From contig NZ_SHMH01000006.1 in the NCBI RefSeq assembly GCF_004283755.1, positions 186,001-250,000 of the forward strand: a stretch of 64,000 bases of DNA. The letters run 5' to 3'. Positions 54,298 to 62,016 of this stretch are shown piece after piece. The notes beneath the pieces were generated by a model. That model saw only the letters and a program-made list of their open reading frames with translations, did not search any database and had not been told where the DNA came from. The position numbers and the translations under genes are program-made. This DNA comes from Pseudoxanthomonas winnipegensis. GTDB lineage: Bacteria > Pseudomonadota > Gammaproteobacteria > Xanthomonadales > Xanthomonadaceae. Each line of letters starts with the position of its first letter. Position 1 is the first letter of the stretch.

Positions 54298-54865
54298 GCC
54301 GGTGTCCGGTCGGTTGCGATGCGGTGGTGGCGGGGCGCGCCGGGCCGCCGCCGTGATAGGCCCCGGCCAGCAGGCGCATGCCCTTGGCCAGGTGCTTCTC
54401 CACGGTCTTCTCGCTGATGCCCATGCGCATGGCCGCCTCCTTCTGCGACAGTTCCTCCACCCGCCGCAGCCACACAACTTCCCGGCAGCGGTCCGGCAGC
54501 CGGTCGAACGCCTCGGCCAGCCGCCTGAGCACCTGCCGTCCGCCGCACACGCGTTCGGGACAGGCCTCATCCACCAAGACGTGCAAGGCGTCCAGATCAC
54601 CCACTGCCTCGATCGACACCACCCGCCCGCGGCGCAGCCGGTCGGTCATCAGGTGGCGGGCGGTGGCGAACAGGAAGGACTTGGGCGCGGTCGGCAGCGC
54701 CTTGCCGGCGGCCTCGTAGACGCGCACGTAGATCTCCTGGCGCAGGTCGTGGACCTCGTCGGGCCGCGACCAGCTGCGGCGCAGATACGCGCTCAGCGAC
54801 GCCTCGTGGATCAGGATCTCGCGGATGAACCAGTCGTCCAGGGCGGTGCGCATGGCCTGCACCAT
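54272..54865 (-). CDS. ECF sigma factor (FecI-like)
   Basis: This 197-residue sigma-70 family protein has region 2 (IREILIHEASLSAYLRRSW, then EVHDLRQEIYVRVYEAA) and region 4 (DRLPDRCREVVWLRRVEELSQKEAAMRMGISEKTVEKHLAKG) with its helix-turn-helix, but no region 3. The frame is open to 54973; the ATG at 54865 is used and one at 54853 is possible. It is the first gene of the sigma-FecR-receptor operon and is divergent from the cyanophycinase fusion gene, with 88 bases between the starts. It probably directs transcription of the receptor operon and perhaps of the divergent gene. Confidence 0.93.
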   Translation of the reverse strand: MVQAMRTALDDWFIREILIHEASLSAYLRRSWSRPDEVHDLRQEIYVRVYEAAGKALPTAPKSFLFATARHLMTDRLRRGRVVSIEAVGDLDALHVLVDEACPERVCGGRQVLRRLAEAFDRLPDRCREVVWLRRVEELSQKEAAMRMGISEKTVEKHLAKGMRLLAGAYHGGGPARPATTASQPTGHRHVDGQRQD

Positions 54866-54953
54866 AGCCGAGCGGGCGCGCTGTTGCCCACGGGGGGATT
54901 GGCGCTGTTCGTTCGTCCTGCATGGCTGTCGCCCTCCAAAGGAACCCCTGCCC

Positions 54954-56900
54954 ATGCCGTCCGTTTCGCGCAAGTCCTGGCCGCTGCTGGCCGCGCTGCT
55001 GTGGTCGGGTGTGGCGATGGCCGCGCCGGCCTCGCTGGACCACTACCTGCTGGGCGACGCCAGGGCCGCCACGCCGGGCAAGGTCCAGCCGGGCCTGCTG
55101 CTGATGGGCGGCGGCGACCGCAACCACGACGCCCTGCGCTGGTTCTTCGCCAAGGCCGGCAACGGCCACCTGGTGGTGCTGCGCGCCTCGCAGGCCGGCG
55201 AGGTGGGCGACGAGTTCTATCGCGAGGTCGGCGGCCCGGTGTCGGTGGAGACCTTCGTCTTCCACGACCGCCAGGCGGCCTACGACCCGAAGATGCTGCA
55301 GGCCCTGAAGCGGGCCGACGGCATCTTCATCGCCGGCGGCGACCAGTCGCGCTACGTGCGCTTCTGGAAGGACACGCCGGTGGCCGCCGCGCTGGATGCG
55401 CACGTGGCCGCGGGCAAGCCGCTGGGCGGCACCAGCGCCGGCCTGGCCATGCAGGGCGAGTATCTGTACGGCGCCATGGACGGCGGCAGCCAGACCAGCC
55501 CGCGCGCGCTGGCCGATCCGCTGGGGCCGGAGAACACCATAGAGACCGGCTTCCTGCACTTGGCCGCGCTCAAGGGCGTGGTCACCGACACGCACTTCAG
55601 CGAACGCAACCGGCTGGGCCGGCTGATCGGCTTCGTGGCCAAGGCCGAGACCCTGGCCGGGCATCCGCTGATCGGCCTGGGCGTGGACGAGAGCGCGGCG
55701 GTGGCGGTGGAAGGCGACGGCAGCGCCCGCGTGTACGCCACCGCGCCCGGCGCCGGCGCGACGGTGGTGCAGGGCGGCTTCACCGAGCGCCAGGCCGAGG
55801 ACAGCCCGATGCAACTGGCGCAGGTGCGCACGCTGGGCGTGGGCGCCGGCTCGGTGCTGCACCTGCCGGCCGGCACGGTGGACGCGCCGGTCTTCCAGCG
55901 CCGCTACGCGGTGCGCGACGGCGTGCTGGTCCTGCTGGATGCGCCGATGCTGGTGATCCACGGCGGGGCGGGCGTGGAGCGCAAGGGGATGACGCCGGCC
56001 GACGAGGCCGAGGCGCGCGCGGCGATGACCGCCGCGCTGCAGGCCGGCCATGCGCTGCTGACCCAGGGCAAGCCGGCGCCGGAAGCGGTGGCCGCGGCGA
56101 TCACCGTGCTGGAAGACTCGCCGCAGTTCAACGCCGGCAAGGGCGCGGTGTTCACCCACGACGGCAGGAACGAGTTGGACGCGGCGATCATGGATGGGGC
56201 CAGCGGCAAGGCCGGCGCGATCGCCGGTGTGCACCGGGTCAAGAATCCGATCCTGCTCGCCAAGGCGGTCATGGACCACTCCCAGCACGTGATGATGGTC
56301 GGCGATGGCGCCGAGGTCTTCGCCCGCGAGCAGGGCATCACGCTGGTCGATCCGTCGTACTTCCGCACCGAAAAGCGCTGGCAGCAGCTGCAGCAGGCGC
56401 TGAAGGAAGATCGCCTGGGCCTGGCCCACGAGGACCTGGCCACGGCCAGGCACTTCGGCACCGTCGGCGCGCTGGCGCTGGACGGCGCCGGGCGGCTGGC
56501 GGCCGGCACCTCTACCGGCGGCATGACCGACAAGCGCTACGGCCGGGTCGGCGATTCGCCGATCATCGGCGCCGGCACCTATGCCAACGCGCAGTGCGCC
56601 GTGTCCGGCACCGGCTGGGGCGAGTTCTACATCCGCGCGGTGGCCGCCTATGACATCTGCGCGCGGATGAAGTACGCCGGCCAGTCGCTGGTGCGCGCGG
56701 CGCAGACGGTGATCAACCGCGAGATCCCGGCCGCCGGCGGCGACGGCGGTGCGATCGGGCTGGCCGCCGATGGCGTGGTCGCCTTCCCGTTCAATACCGA
56801 GGGCATGTACCGCGGCTGGATCGGCGCCGACGGCGTGCCGCACGTGGCCATCTACAAGGACGACGCACTGCCGCTGCCGGCCGGCCAGGCGGCGCCTTAG
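54954..56900 (+). CDS. Exported fusion of cyanophycinase (S51) and isoaspartyl peptidase/type III asparaginase
   Basis: This 648-residue protein has a signal peptide (about 1-23). Residues 40-325 are a cyanophycinase-like S51 peptidase: the nucleophile elbow GGTSAG (Ser161), FIAGGDQSR (Gln131) and TDTHFSERNRLGRL. Residues 330-648 are a complete Ntn-hydrolase of the isoaspartyl peptidase/type III asparaginase family: start LVIHGGAGV, self-cleavage site at Thr503 in ARHFGTVGALALD, and GRVGDSPIIGAGTYA. Cyanophycinases cut cyanophycin (a polyaspartate with arginine on each beta-carboxyl) to beta-Asp-Arg; isoaspartyl peptidases split beta-Asp-Arg to Asp and Arg. Both steps are thus encoded in one exported polypeptide. 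AAAGGAA is nine bases before the ATG. Activity and substrate are inferred. Confidence 0.85.
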   Translation: MPSVSRKSWPLLAALLWSGVAMAAPASLDHYLLGDARAATPGKVQPGLLLMGGGDRNHDALRWFFAKAGNGHLVVLRASQAGEVGDEFYREVGGPVSVETFVFHDRQAAYDPKMLQALKRADGIFIAGGDQSRYVRFWKDTPVAAALDAHVAAGKPLGGTSAGLAMQGEYLYGAMDGGSQTSPRALADPLGPENTIETGFLHLAALKGVVTDTHFSERNRLGRLIGFVAKAETLAGHPLIGLGVDESAAVAVEGDGSARVYATAPGAGATVVQGGFTERQAEDSPMQLAQVRTLGVGAGSVLHLPAGTVDAPVFQRRYAVRDGVLVLLDAPMLVIHGGAGVERKGMTPADEAEARAAMTAALQAGHALLTQGKPAPEAVAAAITVLEDSPQFNAGKGAVFTHDGRNELDAAIMDGASGKAGAIAGVHRVKNPILLAKAVMDHSQHVMMVGDGAEVFAREQGITLVDPSYFRTEKRWQQLQQALKEDRLGLAHEDLATARHFGTVGALALDGAGRLAAGTSTGGMTDKRYGRVGDSPIIGAGTYANAQCAVSGTGWGEFYIRAVAAYDICARMKYAGQSLVRAAQTVINREIPAAGGDGGAIGLAADGVVAFPFNTEGMYRGWIGADGVPHVAIYKDDALPLPAGQAAP

Positions 56901-56912
56901 GCGTGGCTGGCC

Positions 56913-56948
56913 CGGCGCCCGGACCGGGCAGGCCGGGCCCGGGCGCCG
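56913..56948. repeat. GC-rich stem-loop after the fusion gene
   Basis: CGGCGCCCGG and CCGGGCGCCG are exact complements separated by 16 bases. It lies 12 bases past the stop codon, without a T-run, and may mark the end of the message. Confidence 0.6.
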
Positions 56949-57055
56949 ATGCGTCCTGACGCTGACCTTTGGCCCAATCGGCCAGCGTCCGGCACGTGCC
57001 ACCGAACGGCAGATCGGGTAGCGTGCGCGGCTCTTCCGCAATGGCTGGATCCCGC

Positions 57056-59215
57056 ATGACCCGCACCCTCGCTCTTGCCACCGCCATCAGCCTGGCGCTG
57101 GCCGCCTGCCACGCACAAACGGAGGCCGATGCCGTGAAACCCGCCGCGTCCACCCCGGCCGCCGAAGCCGCGCCGCAGCGCGCCAACCCGCTGCTGAGCG
57201 CCAGCACGCTGCCCTTCCAGGCCCCGCCCTTCGACAAGATCCAGGACAGCGACTACCTGCCGGCCTTCGAGGAAGGCATGCAGCAGCACCTGGCCGAGAT
57301 CCGCAAGATCGCTGACAACCCGGAGCCCGCCACTTTCGCCAACACGCTGGAGGCGATGGAGCGCAGCGGCGAGACCCTGACCCGTGTCTCGCGCATCTTC
57401 TTCGGCCTGGTCCAGGCCGATACCAACGATGCGCGCCAGAAGATCCAGGAAGAGATCGCGCCCAAGCTCGCCGCGCACCAGGACGAGATCAACCTGGATC
57501 CGAAGCTGTTCGCGCGCATCAAGAGCCTCTACGACCAGCGCGACACCTTGAACCTGGACCCGGAGCAGAAGCGCCTGGTCGAGTACCAGTACCAGGAGTT
57601 CGTGCGCGCCGGTGCGCAGCTGTCCGACGCCGACAAGGCCACCCTGCGCAAGCTCAACATCGAAGAGACCACCCTGGCCACGCAGTTCCACACCAAGCTG
57701 GTCGCGGCCGCCGCCGCCGGCGCGGTGGTGGTCGACGACAAGGCCAAGCTGGACGGCCTGTCCGACGGCGACATCGCCTCGGCCGCGCAGGACGCGGCCG
57801 CGCGCAAGCTCGACGGCAAGTACCTGCTGGCCCTGCAGAACACCACCCAGCAGCCGGTGCTGGCCTCGCTGAAGGATCGCGACCTGCGCCTGCAGGTGAT
57901 GAGCGCCTCGCAGACGCGCGCCGAGAAGGGCGACGCCAACGACACCCGCCAGACCGTGCAGCGCCTGGCCCAGCTGCGCGCGCAGAAGGCCAAGCTGCTC
58001 GGCTTCGACAGCTATGCGGCCTACAGCCTCAGCGACCAGATGGCCAAGACGCCGGATGCCGCGCTGAAGCTGCTCACCGACACCGTGCCCGCCGCCACCG
58101 CCAAGGCGCGCAGCGAGGCGGTCGAGATGCAGAAGGTGATCGACGCGCAGCAGGGCGGCTTCAAGCTCACCGCCGCCGACTGGGACTTCTACGCCGAGCA
58201 GGTGCGCAAGGCCAAGTACGACCTGGACGAGGCGCAGATCAAGCCGTACTTCGAGCTGGACAACGTGCTCAAGAACGGCGTGTTTTACGCCGCCACCCAG
58301 CTCTACGGCATCACCTTCAAGGAGCGCACCGACATCCCGACCTACCACGACGGGATGAAGGTCTACGAGGTGTTCGACCAGGACGGCAAGTCGCTGGCGC
58401 TGTTCTACACCGACTACTTCAAGCGCGACAGCAAGTCCGGCGGCGCCTGGATGGACGAGTTCGTCGGCCAGAACGGGCTGAGCGGCACCAAGCCGGTGGT
58501 CTACAACGTCTGCAACTTCACCAAGCCCGCACCAGGCCAGCCGGCGCTGCTGAGCTTCGACGACGTCACCACGATGTTCCATGAGTTCGGCCATGCGCTG
58601 CACGGCATGTTCTCCAACGTGAAGTATCCGACCCTGGCCGGCACCGCCACCTCGCGCGACTTCGTCGAGTTCCCCTCGCAGTTCAACGAGCACTGGGCCT
58701 CCGATCCGAAGGTGTTCGCGCATTACGCCAAGCACTACCAGACCGGCGAGGCGATGCCGGCCGATCTGGTGGAGAAAATCAAGAAGTCGCGCACCTTCAA
58801 CCAGGGCTATGCCACCACCGAGTACCTGTCGGCGGCGCTGCTGGACCTGTCCTGGCACACCCTGCCGGCCGACGCGCCGCTGCAGGACGTGGACAAGTTC
58901 GAGGCCGATTCGCTGAAGAAGTACAAGGTCGATCTGGCCGAAGTGCCGCCGCGCTACCGCACCACCTACTTCGACCACATCTGGGGCGGCGGCTATTCGG
59001 CCGGCTACTACGCTTACTTCTGGGCCGAGGTGCTGGACGACGATGCGTTCGAGTGGTTCAAGGAGCATGGCGGGCTGAGCCTCAAGAACGGCGACATCTT
59101 CCGCGACAAGATCCTCTCGCGCGGCAACACGGTCGACCTGGCCACGCTGTACCGCGACTTCCGCGGCAAGGATCCCAGCGTCGCGCCGCTGCTGGAGAAT
59201 CGCGGGCTGAAGTGA
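57056..59215 (+). CDS. M3 family metallopeptidase lipoprotein (Dcp-like)
   Basis: This 719-residue protein has a lipoprotein signal (LALAAC, Cys18 from the ATG at 57056; an ATG at 57041 is also in frame). The catalytic motif HEFGHALHG lies at residues 509-517 with the third zinc ligand Glu in FVEFPSQFNEHW, and the M3-specific YRTTYFDHIWGGGYSAGYYAY is near the end. It resembles peptidyl-dipeptidase Dcp, which takes dipeptides off the C-terminus of oligopeptides, but here it is anchored outside the cytoplasm. It could complete peptide breakdown beside the fusion enzyme, or be independent; a stem-loop separates the two genes. Confidence 0.92.
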   Translation: MTRTLALATAISLALAACHAQTEADAVKPAASTPAAEAAPQRANPLLSASTLPFQAPPFDKIQDSDYLPAFEEGMQQHLAEIRKIADNPEPATFANTLEAMERSGETLTRVSRIFFGLVQADTNDARQKIQEEIAPKLAAHQDEINLDPKLFARIKSLYDQRDTLNLDPEQKRLVEYQYQEFVRAGAQLSDADKATLRKLNIEETTLATQFHTKLVAAAAAGAVVVDDKAKLDGLSDGDIASAAQDAAARKLDGKYLLALQNTTQQPVLASLKDRDLRLQVMSASQTRAEKGDANDTRQTVQRLAQLRAQKAKLLGFDSYAAYSLSDQMAKTPDAALKLLTDTVPAATAKARSEAVEMQKVIDAQQGGFKLTAADWDFYAEQVRKAKYDLDEAQIKPYFELDNVLKNGVFYAATQLYGITFKERTDIPTYHDGMKVYEVFDQDGKSLALFYTDYFKRDSKSGGAWMDEFVGQNGLSGTKPVVYNVCNFTKPAPGQPALLSFDDVTTMFHEFGHALHGMFSNVKYPTLAGTATSRDFVEFPSQFNEHWASDPKVFAHYAKHYQTGEAMPADLVEKIKKSRTFNQGYATTEYLSAALLDLSWHTLPADAPLQDVDKFEADSLKKYKVDLAEVPPRYRTTYFDHIWGGGYSAGYYAYFWAEVLDDDAFEWFKEHGGLSLKNGDIFRDKILSRGNTVDLATLYRDFRGKDPSVAPLLENRGLK

Positions 59216-59251
59216 GGCGGGTTTTTCTGCCGAGTTCTGGCGGGAGATATG

Positions 59252-59281
59252 AAAAAGGACGGCTTCTGGCCGTCCTTTTTT
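59252..59281 (+). terminator. Rho-independent terminator after the M3 peptidase gene
   Basis: AAAAAGGACGG and its complement pair around GCTTCTGG, followed by seven Ts. It lies 37 bases past the stop codon. Confidence 0.92.
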
Positions 59282-59569
59282 GTTCTTGTCGCGCTAGGGA
59301 TTGCAGCGCGTGGGCATTGCGACTTGGAAAGGGGTAGCGGTCCGGCGGGCGGCGTCCGCTTTCCCCTCAATCGGGGCATCCTGCCCTGATTCGGGCGCTC
59401 GGCCTCCTGCCTCGCTCGTCGCGGCCACTGCCCGCCGGCCCGCTGCGGCGCGCTTCATGTCTCATGACTTCGGCTCGAAAGAAATCCTGACCTGTCAGCC
59501 GCAGAGCCTCGACCCGACAGGGCATGGCACAACATGGGCCATGCCGTGCGCACAGTCCTCGCAAACCCT
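59282..59569. other. Intergenic stretch without a recognised gene
   Basis: Between the M3 peptidase terminator and the repeats at 59570 I see only short, unrelated open frames on both strands and no further signal. Confidence 0.5.
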
Positions 59570-59595
59570 GTGGGAGCCGCCATGGCGGCTCCCAC
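59570..59595. repeat. Perfect 26-bp GTGGGAGCC palindrome
   Basis: This is the minimal form of the GTGGGAGCC element, without the long central core, and it directly abuts the stem-loop repeat at 59597. Confidence 0.85.
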
Positions 59596-59596
59596 C

Positions 59597-59672
59597 TGTA
59601 GAGCGGAGCTTGCTCCGCTGCTCTTCGTTCGGTTCGTGGGGAAGGCCTCAGCGGAGCAAGCTCCGCTCTACA
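59597..59672. repeat. GTAGAGCGGAGC stem-loop repeat (copy 3, inverted)
   Basis: The arms are the same as in the copies at 13493 and 36500, but the loop sequence is in reverse orientation (CTCTTCGTTCGGTTCGTGGG). In opposite orientation the core differs from copy 2 by about one base. Confidence 0.88.
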
Positions 59673-59728
59673 GGAGGACCGCTGCGGGACTTGAGAAGAC
59701 AGTTGCTCCCACCGAGCAGGAGTCGCGC

Positions 59729-60469
59729 TCAGTCCATATGCAGGCCGCCGTTGACGGCGTAGTCGGCGCCGGTGACGTAGGCGGCTTCGTCGGAGACCAG
59801 CCAGGCGCACAGGCCGGCGACTTCGGCCGGCTGGCCAAGGCGGCGGACCGGCACGCTGGAGGCCAGGCGCTCCAGCATGTCGGGCGGGAAGCCGCTGATC
59901 GCCGCGCTGGCGATGTAACCGGGCGAGAGCGTGTTGACCGTCACCCCGCGTGTGGCCACTTCCTGCGCCAGCGCACGGGTGAAGCCGCCCATCGCCGCCT
60001 TGGCCGTGGCGTAGTTGACCTGGCCGATTTGCCCGCGGTGCGCGCTGACCGAGCCGATGTTGACGATGCGTCCCCAGCCGCGCGTGGTCATGCCGTCGAT
60101 CACCTGCTTGGTGACGTTGAACAGCGCGTTGAGGTTGCCGTTGATCACCGCCTGCCAGTCCGCGCGCTGCATCTGCCGGAACAGCTGGTCGCGGTGGCCG
60201 CCGGCGTTGTTGACCAGCACGTCGATCTCGCCGACCTCCGAGCGCACCTGGTCGAAGGCGGCCACGGTCGAGTCCCAGTCGGCCGCATTGCCCTCCGAGA
60301 CGATGAAGTCGAAGCCCAGCGCGCGCTGCTCGCGCAGCCAGCCGGCCTTGCGCGGCGAGTCTGGCCCGCAGCCGACCACCACGGTGTGTCCACTATGGGC
60401 CAGCTTCTGGCAGATGGCCGTGCCGAGGCTGCCCATGCCGCTGGTGACGTAAGCGATGCGAAGTGTCAT
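59729..60469 (-). CDS. PhaB-like acetoacetyl-CoA reductase (SDR)
   Basis: This 246-residue short-chain dehydrogenase resembles PhaB of Cupriavidus over its full length: MTLRIAYVTS, GCGPDSPRK, ALGFDF, NVTKQVIDGM, GRIVNIGSVS (Ser) and NYATAKAAMGGFT (Tyr, Lys), ending GGLHMD. PhaB reduces acetoacetyl-CoA to (R)-3-hydroxybutyryl-CoA. Two of the three Gly of the TGxxxGxG cofactor motif are Ser (T9-S10-G-M-G-S14-L-G16), which is unusual. No phaA or phaC is in the window. The frame stays open upstream through the heptamer array, but the ATG at 60469 is at the family start. Confidence 0.88.
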   Translation of the reverse strand: MTLRIAYVTSGMGSLGTAICQKLAHSGHTVVVGCGPDSPRKAGWLREQRALGFDFIVSEGNAADWDSTVAAFDQVRSEVGEIDVLVNNAGGHRDQLFRQMQRADWQAVINGNLNALFNVTKQVIDGMTTRGWGRIVNIGSVSAHRGQIGQVNYATAKAAMGGFTRALAQEVATRGVTVNTLSPGYIASAAISGFPPDMLERLASSVPVRRLGQPAEVAGLCAWLVSDEAAYVTGADYAVNGGLHMD

Positions 60470-60568
60470 TGGATGGACCTTGGAAGTATTCGAAGAGGTG
60501 TCGGAACCCGGAAACCGGGCCCCGTAAAAAGCGAGCGTGGCCTGTGAAGCGTCAGTGGCGTTTGCTTT

Positions 60569-60666
60569 CCCGATTCCCGATTCCCGATTCCCGAATCCCG
60601 ATTCCCGAATCCCGAATCCCGAATCCCGAATCCCGAATCCCGAATCCCGAATCCCGAATCCCGAAT
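60569..60666. repeat. Heptanucleotide tandem array (CCCGAWT)14
   Basis: Fourteen consecutive copies of CCCGA(A/T)T fill 98 bases exactly. It lies between phaB and citM. The A/T position alternates in the first six units and is always A later, which suggests local duplication of the CCCGAAT form. Similar arrays are common in intergenic DNA of Xanthomonas and relatives. Confidence 0.95.
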
Positions 60667-60674
60667 CCCACCCC

Positions 60675-62006
60675 TTAAGCCACCAACGGAAACAACCCAA
60701 ACACCAACCCCGCCGCCATCAGCACCAGCGAGACCAGCACCGCCCACTTGAGGGTGAACTTCTGGTGGTCGGCGAACTCCACCTTGGCCAGGCCCACCAG
60801 CAGATAGGTCGAAGGCACCAGCGGGCTGAGCAGATGCACCGGCTGGCCGGCCAGCGAGGCGCGCGCCATCTCCACCGGCGTGATGCCGTATTCGCCCGCG
60901 GCCTGCGACAGGATCGGCAGCACGCCGAAGTAGAAGGCGTCGTTGGACATGAAGAAGGTGAAGGGCATGCTGGCCAGTGCGGTGATCACCGCCAGGTACG
61001 GGCCGCAGGCATCGGGGATCACCGCCAGGAAGCTGCGCGACATCGCCTCGACCATGCCGGTGTTGGATAGGATGCCGGTGAAGATGCCGGCGGCGAAGAT
61101 CAGCGACACCACCGACAGCACGTTGCCGGCGTGGTTGACCAGGCGGCGTCGCTGCTCGGCCAGGTCCGGGTAGTTGATCACCAGCGCGATGGCGAAGCCG
61201 ATCATGAACAGCACCGGCATCGGCAGCACGCCCACCACCAGCGCCGCCATCAGCGCGCAGGTCAGGGCGAAGTTGACCCACAGCAGCTTGGGCCGCTTGA
61301 TGTGCTCGACATCCTCGACCGTGGGCAGGGCGTCGCTGCCGTCCTCGGCCACCGAGGCGTCCATCCAGTCCTGGCCCGGCGGCAGCTGGATCACGCCCAG
61401 GCGGCGGCGCTCCTGCAGGCCCAGCCACCACGCCAGCGCCAGGATGCTGAGCAGCGCGATGACCATCGCCGGCACCAGCGGCACGAACACATCGGCCGGG
61501 TCCACGTGCAGCGCGGTGGCCGCGCGCGCGGTCGGCCCGCCCCACGGGGTGAGGTTCATCACGCCGCTGGCGAGCATGGTCACGCAGGTCATGCGCAGCG
61601 CGTTCATGCCCAGCCGGTGGTACAGCGGCAGCATGGCCGAGGCGGTGATCATGTAGGTGGTCGAGCCGTCGCCGTCCAGCGAGATCAGCATCGCCAGGAT
61701 CGCCGTGCCCATCACGATCTTCAGCGGATCGCCCTTTACCAGGCGCAGGATGCGTCCGACCAACGGGTCGAACAGCCCCGCATCGATCATCACGCCGAAA
61801 TAGAGGATGGCGAACATCAGCATCACGCCGGTCGGCGCGATCTTCTTGATGCCCTCCAGCATCATCTCGTTGATGCCGCCGCCGAAGCCGCCCAGCAGCG
61901 CGAACACGATCGGCACCGTGATCAGCGCCACCAACGGCGAGAGCCGCTTGGACATGATCAGGTACATGAAGGCGATGACCATCCCGAAGCCGAGCAGCGT
62001 CAGCAT
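60675..62006 (-). CDS. CitMHS family citrate:cation transporter
   Basis: This 443-residue protein has about twelve hydrophobic helices. The conserved DGDGSTTYMITASAMLPLYH and NLTPWGGPTARAATALH fit the CitMHS family of the ion-transporter superfamily, which imports citrate complexed with Mg or Ca. GAGGAAA lies before the ATG. The porin gene upstream ends 10 bases before its start, so the two are likely one operon, and an OmpR-type regulator is divergent from them. Confidence 0.9.
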   Translation of the reverse strand: MLTLLGFGMVIAFMYLIMSKRLSPLVALITVPIVFALLGGFGGGINEMMLEGIKKIAPTGVMLMFAILYFGVMIDAGLFDPLVGRILRLVKGDPLKIVMGTAILAMLISLDGDGSTTYMITASAMLPLYHRLGMNALRMTCVTMLASGVMNLTPWGGPTARAATALHVDPADVFVPLVPAMVIALLSILALAWWLGLQERRRLGVIQLPPGQDWMDASVAEDGSDALPTVEDVEHIKRPKLLWVNFALTCALMAALVVGVLPMPVLFMIGFAIALVINYPDLAEQRRRLVNHAGNVLSVVSLIFAAGIFTGILSNTGMVEAMSRSFLAVIPDACGPYLAVITALASMPFTFFMSNDAFYFGVLPILSQAAGEYGITPVEMARASLAGQPVHLLSPLVPSTYLLVGLAKVEFADHQKFTLKWAVLVSLVLMAAGLVFGLFPLVA

Positions 62007-62016
62007 TCGCGTTTCC

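Noticed and set aside
54954-56900. The N-terminal domain of the fusion as a class I glutamine amidotransferase or alpha-aspartyl dipeptidase (PepE)
   Set aside because: The GGTSAG nucleophile is Ser rather than Cys, and the THFSERNRLGRL and GGDQ motifs are those of the cyanophycinase branch rather than PepE.
56897-59068. A 723-codon minus-strand frame with Leu/Val/Gly-rich text
   Set aside because: It is the complement of the M3 peptidase gene, which has HEFGH and a signal peptide.
13493-59672. Insertion sequences at the dispersed repeats
   Set aside because: The elements are under 100 bases, contain no transposase and show no visible target duplications; they fit REP-type elements better.
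60569-60666. A CRISPR array
   Set aside because: The repeats are seven bases long and contiguous, without spacers, and no cas genes are near.
60470-60700. An N-terminal (DSGFGIR)n extension of the PhaB-like protein
   Set aside because: The frame is open only because a heptamer array has no stops; PhaB homology begins at the ATG at 60469.
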